In this document: piece after piece, positions 62,285 through 64,000 of the stretch | Numbering within the stretch: position 1 is the first letter of the stretch | Layout: each line of letters opens with the position of its first letter | Assembly (NCBI RefSeq): GCF_029836165.1 | Contig: NZ_JAOEBG010000005.1 | Coordinates: 124,001-188,000, forward strand | Direction: 5' to 3' | Length of the DNA: 64,000 nucleotides | Source of the DNA: Pseudomonas sp. GD04091 | Lineage (GTDB): Bacteria > Pseudomonadota > Gammaproteobacteria > Pseudomonadales > Pseudomonadaceae | The notes under the pieces: generated by a model | The model's input: the letters and a program-made list of their open reading frames with translations, nothing else | The model's database searches: none | Told to the model about the DNA's origin: nothing | Translations under genes and position numbers: made by a program

Positions 62285-63031
62285 ATGGATGTGCAGCGTT
62301 GCCTACAGGCCCTCGACGATGATGGCTACACCGTGATCCCCGGGGTGCTGGATCCGCTGCGCATCGCCTTGCTGCGCTGCGCGATCGATGACCTGCAGCC
62401 CATCCACTGGGACTACCAGGGCCTGCTCGAACACTACAAATGCGTGTTCAACCGCGATCCACTGTGGCTGCCGTTTCTCGACCTGCCGCCGCTGATCGGA
62501 CTCGCCGAGGCTGCCCTCGGCCGCGACTGCCACATCATCGGCCAGACCGCCTGGCGCAGCCATCCGGGGTATGCGGGCATGGCGCTGCACCTCGATCACC
62601 TGCCCATGGCGTTGCCGGCCTGGCTGCAGGCGCACGAGCATTTCACGCCAGCGCCGCAGATCATTACCGCGCAGCTCTATCTGTGCGATATCGACCAGGC
62701 GCTGGGGCCGACCCTGATCGTGCCGGGTAGCCACCGGGCCGGCCGGGCGCCGGGTGACGACGAGGCCAGCTGGCAAGGGCAGGGGGCTCGCCCGATCCTG
62801 TGCCGGGCCGGTGACGCGTTGCTGTTTCGCAGCGATGTCTGGCATGGCGGGGGCGCGAACCGGAGCGCCGGGCAGGTTCGCGACCTGCTTCAGGTCCACT
62901 ACGGGCGGCGGATGGTCGCGCAGAAGTTCTCGCCGTACCTGAGCTGGCGGTTCAACCCCGATGTGCTGGCGCAAGCCACGCCGCGCCAGCGCCGGCTGTT
63001 GGGGGAGCACGAGGAGTCGGAATACGACTGA
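62285..63031 (+). CDS. Phytanoyl-CoA dioxygenase (PhyH) family oxygenase
   Basis: 248 residues. DDGYTVIPGVLDPLRIALLR at the N-terminus; HLDHLPMALPAW gives the H-x-D iron ligands, VPGSHRAGRAP is the family PGSH turn, and LFRSDVWHGGGANRSAGQVR carries the second iron His and the 2-oxoglutarate Arg. The substrate is unknown. It lies 32 bases after the small periplasmic protein and probably shares its transcript. Confidence 0.85.
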   Translation: MDVQRCLQALDDDGYTVIPGVLDPLRIALLRCAIDDLQPIHWDYQGLLEHYKCVFNRDPLWLPFLDLPPLIGLAEAALGRDCHIIGQTAWRSHPGYAGMALHLDHLPMALPAWLQAHEHFTPAPQIITAQLYLCDIDQALGPTLIVPGSHRAGRAPGDDEASWQGQGARPILCRAGDALLFRSDVWHGGGANRSAGQVRDLLQVHYGRRMVAQKFSPYLSWRFNPDVLAQATPRQRRLLGEHEESEYD

Positions 63032-63245
63032 GCTCACCTGTGGAACGCTGTGTCCTTAGCCAATGGTGGCAAAGCCCTTTCAACTTTCAGATTATTCGGA
63101 CGATAATCCGAGAAGTATTACCACTTGTTACGCGGCCAGGAAGCGTCCGCCCGCAAGTGCACAACGAGGGGCGAAGCCCCCGCTTGCCGCAGACCCGCGT
63201 TCACCGCGCGGGCCTGCCCGTGAAGACCATCAGGAGAAGTCATTG
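63032..63245 (+). promoter_or_regulatory. Structured leader upstream of pagL
   Basis: 214 bases between the PhyH stop and pagL. It contains ATTAT-TCGGACG-ATAAT near 63093, a pair CACTTG (63122)/CAAGTG (63154), a perfect GGGGC-GAA-GCCCC hairpin (63168-63180), and CCCGCG (63194)/CGCGGG (63207). The ribosome site AGGAGAAG is free of these stems. It may be a folded 5' leader or just intergenic palindromes. Confidence 0.4.
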
Positions 63246-63767
63246 ATGAAAAACCGTCTCGCCACTTCGCTGGCCGTCGCCGTGCTGGCCTTCGCCGGCG
63301 CCAACCTGGCCCAGGCCGCGCAGGTATCGGGTGCCGTCGGCGCCACTGGCCAGGGCGACATGACCTACCGTATCGGCCTGTCGTTCGACTGGGACAAGAA
63401 GTGGTTGGAAAGCAGCACCGGCCACCTGACCGGCTACTGGGATGCGGCCTACACCTACTGGGAAGGCGGCGAGGCCAGCGGCGCCCATTCGCTGTCCTTC
63501 AGCCCGGTGTTCGTGTACGAGTTCAGTGGTTTCACCTACACCCCGTTCATCGAGGCCGGTATCGGCCTGGCGGCGTTCTCCAAGACCGACGTGGGCGACC
63601 AGCGCCTGGGCTCCTCGGTCAACTTCGAGGACCGGATCGGCTTCGGTCTGAAGCTGCCGGCCGAGCAGAAGGTCGGTATCCGCGCCATTCACTACTCCAA
63701 CGCCGGCCTCAAGCAGCCCAACGACGGTATCGAGTCGTACTCGCTGTTCTACAGCAAGGGCTTCTGA
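63246..63767 (+). CDS. pagL: Lipid A 3-O-deacylase PagL
   Basis: 173 residues from the ATG at 63246, the length I recall for the P. aeruginosa protein. Signal peptide ending QAAQA; an eight-stranded barrel follows (YRIGLSFDWDKKWLESSTGH, LSFSPVFVYEFSG). AIHYSNAGLKQPNDGIE holds the catalytic His and Ser (H-x-S) with the Glu 14 residues after the His, the same spacing as the reported H126-S128-E140. The C-terminus ends in Phe. PagL removes the 3-linked acyl chain of lipid A in the outer membrane. Confidence 0.92.
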   Translation: MKNRLATSLAVAVLAFAGANLAQAAQVSGAVGATGQGDMTYRIGLSFDWDKKWLESSTGHLTGYWDAAYTYWEGGEASGAHSLSFSPVFVYEFSGFTYTPFIEAGIGLAAFSKTDVGDQRLGSSVNFEDRIGFGLKLPAEQKVGIRAIHYSNAGLKQPNDGIESYSLFYSKGF

Positions 63768-63774
63768 GCCACAG

Positions 63775-63822
63775 CGCGGGGCGCCGCTTTCAGGAAAATC
63801 CTGGAGCGGCCTTGGCCCCGCG
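63775..63822. terminator. Nested hairpin between pagL and the stress protein gene
   Basis: CGCGGGGC/GCCCCGCG encloses GCCGCT/AGCGGC and an inner AGGAAAATCCT. It starts 7 bases after the pagL stop and ends 8 bases before the stop of the converging gene, so it can serve both. Confidence 0.65.
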
Positions 63823-63830
63823 ATCTCGTT

Positions 63831-64000
63831 TCAGCGCACCGCCTTGATCGCCAGTACATTGCACAGCGGGTGTTCCAGCACATGGGCGGTGGTGCCGCCG
63901 AGGAACGTCTGCAGGGCGTCATGGCGGTGATTGCCCATGACGATCACATCGACCCGGCTGGCCGCGATGTACTGGGTGATCGCCTTGATCGCCGGCCCTT
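63831..64000 (-). CDS. Universal stress protein (UspA family), C-terminal part
   Basis: The last 55 or so residues on the minus strand, cut by the right edge: GPAIKAITQYIAASRVDVIV MGNHRHDALQTFLGGTTAHV LEHPLCNVLAIKAVR. The G-x2-R/H-x9-G-S/T/T-type loop and the final C-N-V-L-x-I-K are typical of Usp proteins with ATP-binding loops. N-terminal part and neighbours are outside the window. Confidence 0.85.
   Translation of the reverse strand, partial: GPAIKAITQYIAASRVDVIVMGNHRHDALQTFLGGTTAHVLEHPLCNVLAIKAVR

Overview
The window is a high-GC chromosomal segment whose gene content, codon use and scattered short palindromes of the Pseudomonas putida REP type (arms like TTCGCGGGTAAACCCGCTCC) point to a Pseudomonas of the P. 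putida group. It contains no rRNA, tRNA, CRISPR array or intact transposon. Both ends cut genes: a GspE-type ATPase on the left and a universal stress protein on the right.

Region 1 (1-7475, plus) is one tightly overlapping operon that joins a type II secretion / type IV pilus-like machine (ATPase, PilM/N/O/P-like inner-membrane parts, a lipoprotein secretin, three pseudopilins) to the curli export genes csgE, csgF and csgG. No curlin subunit gene is visible. A halovibrin-like lipoprotein gene follows (7612-8964).

Region 2 (9210-19275, plus) matches, from memory, the gene order of the P. aeruginosa PUPA3/Pdt locus (phdA, pdtB, exbB2, exbD2 ... ppiC, lysR): a Phd-like/transposase-domain protein, a TpsB transporter, a DUF2341-LamG-ExbB fusion, ExbD, a TonB-like protein, a porin, a coiled-coil protein, a YbjN-like protein, a PpiC-type foldase and a LysR regulator. 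The large TpsA substrate expected upstream is absent.

Region 3 (19299-29167) is metabolic: alkB; ilvA behind an Ile-rich leader peptide and attenuator; an iron-type alcohol dehydrogenase; an unknown protein; a VOC protein; an NADP-type glyceraldehyde-3-phosphate dehydrogenase; and a membrane GGDEF-EAL protein.

Region 4 (29209-47221, minus) is an exopolysaccharide cluster of the Wzx/Wzy type. Read from its promoter end it runs: ugd, UDP-glucuronate epimerase, initiating sugar transferase, degenerate BY-kinase-like ATPase, Wza, Wzz, GT4, Wzy-like polymerase, two GT2 enzymes, NodB deacetylase, flippase, periplasmic glycosidase-like protein, two acyltransferases and a YdjC deacetylase. Almost every junction overlaps or is only a few bases long.

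Region 5 (47605-64000) holds a sulfatase-fold membrane enzyme; a serine catabolic unit (LysR, sdaA, transporter); a DUF3313 lipoprotein; a decayed antitoxin gene; polyamine genes (puuB-like, spuD/potF-like, puuA-like, with a divergent AraC regulator); a sad/ptrR-like divergent pair; a small periplasmic protein; a PhyH-type dioxygenase; and pagL.

The most notable points are the fusion of a pilus-like secretion operon with csgEFG, the orphan TpsB operon with a sensor-ExbB fusion, two REP elements read in frame inside proteins, the ilvA attenuator, and a P-loop kinase relative that lacks its Walker A lysine.
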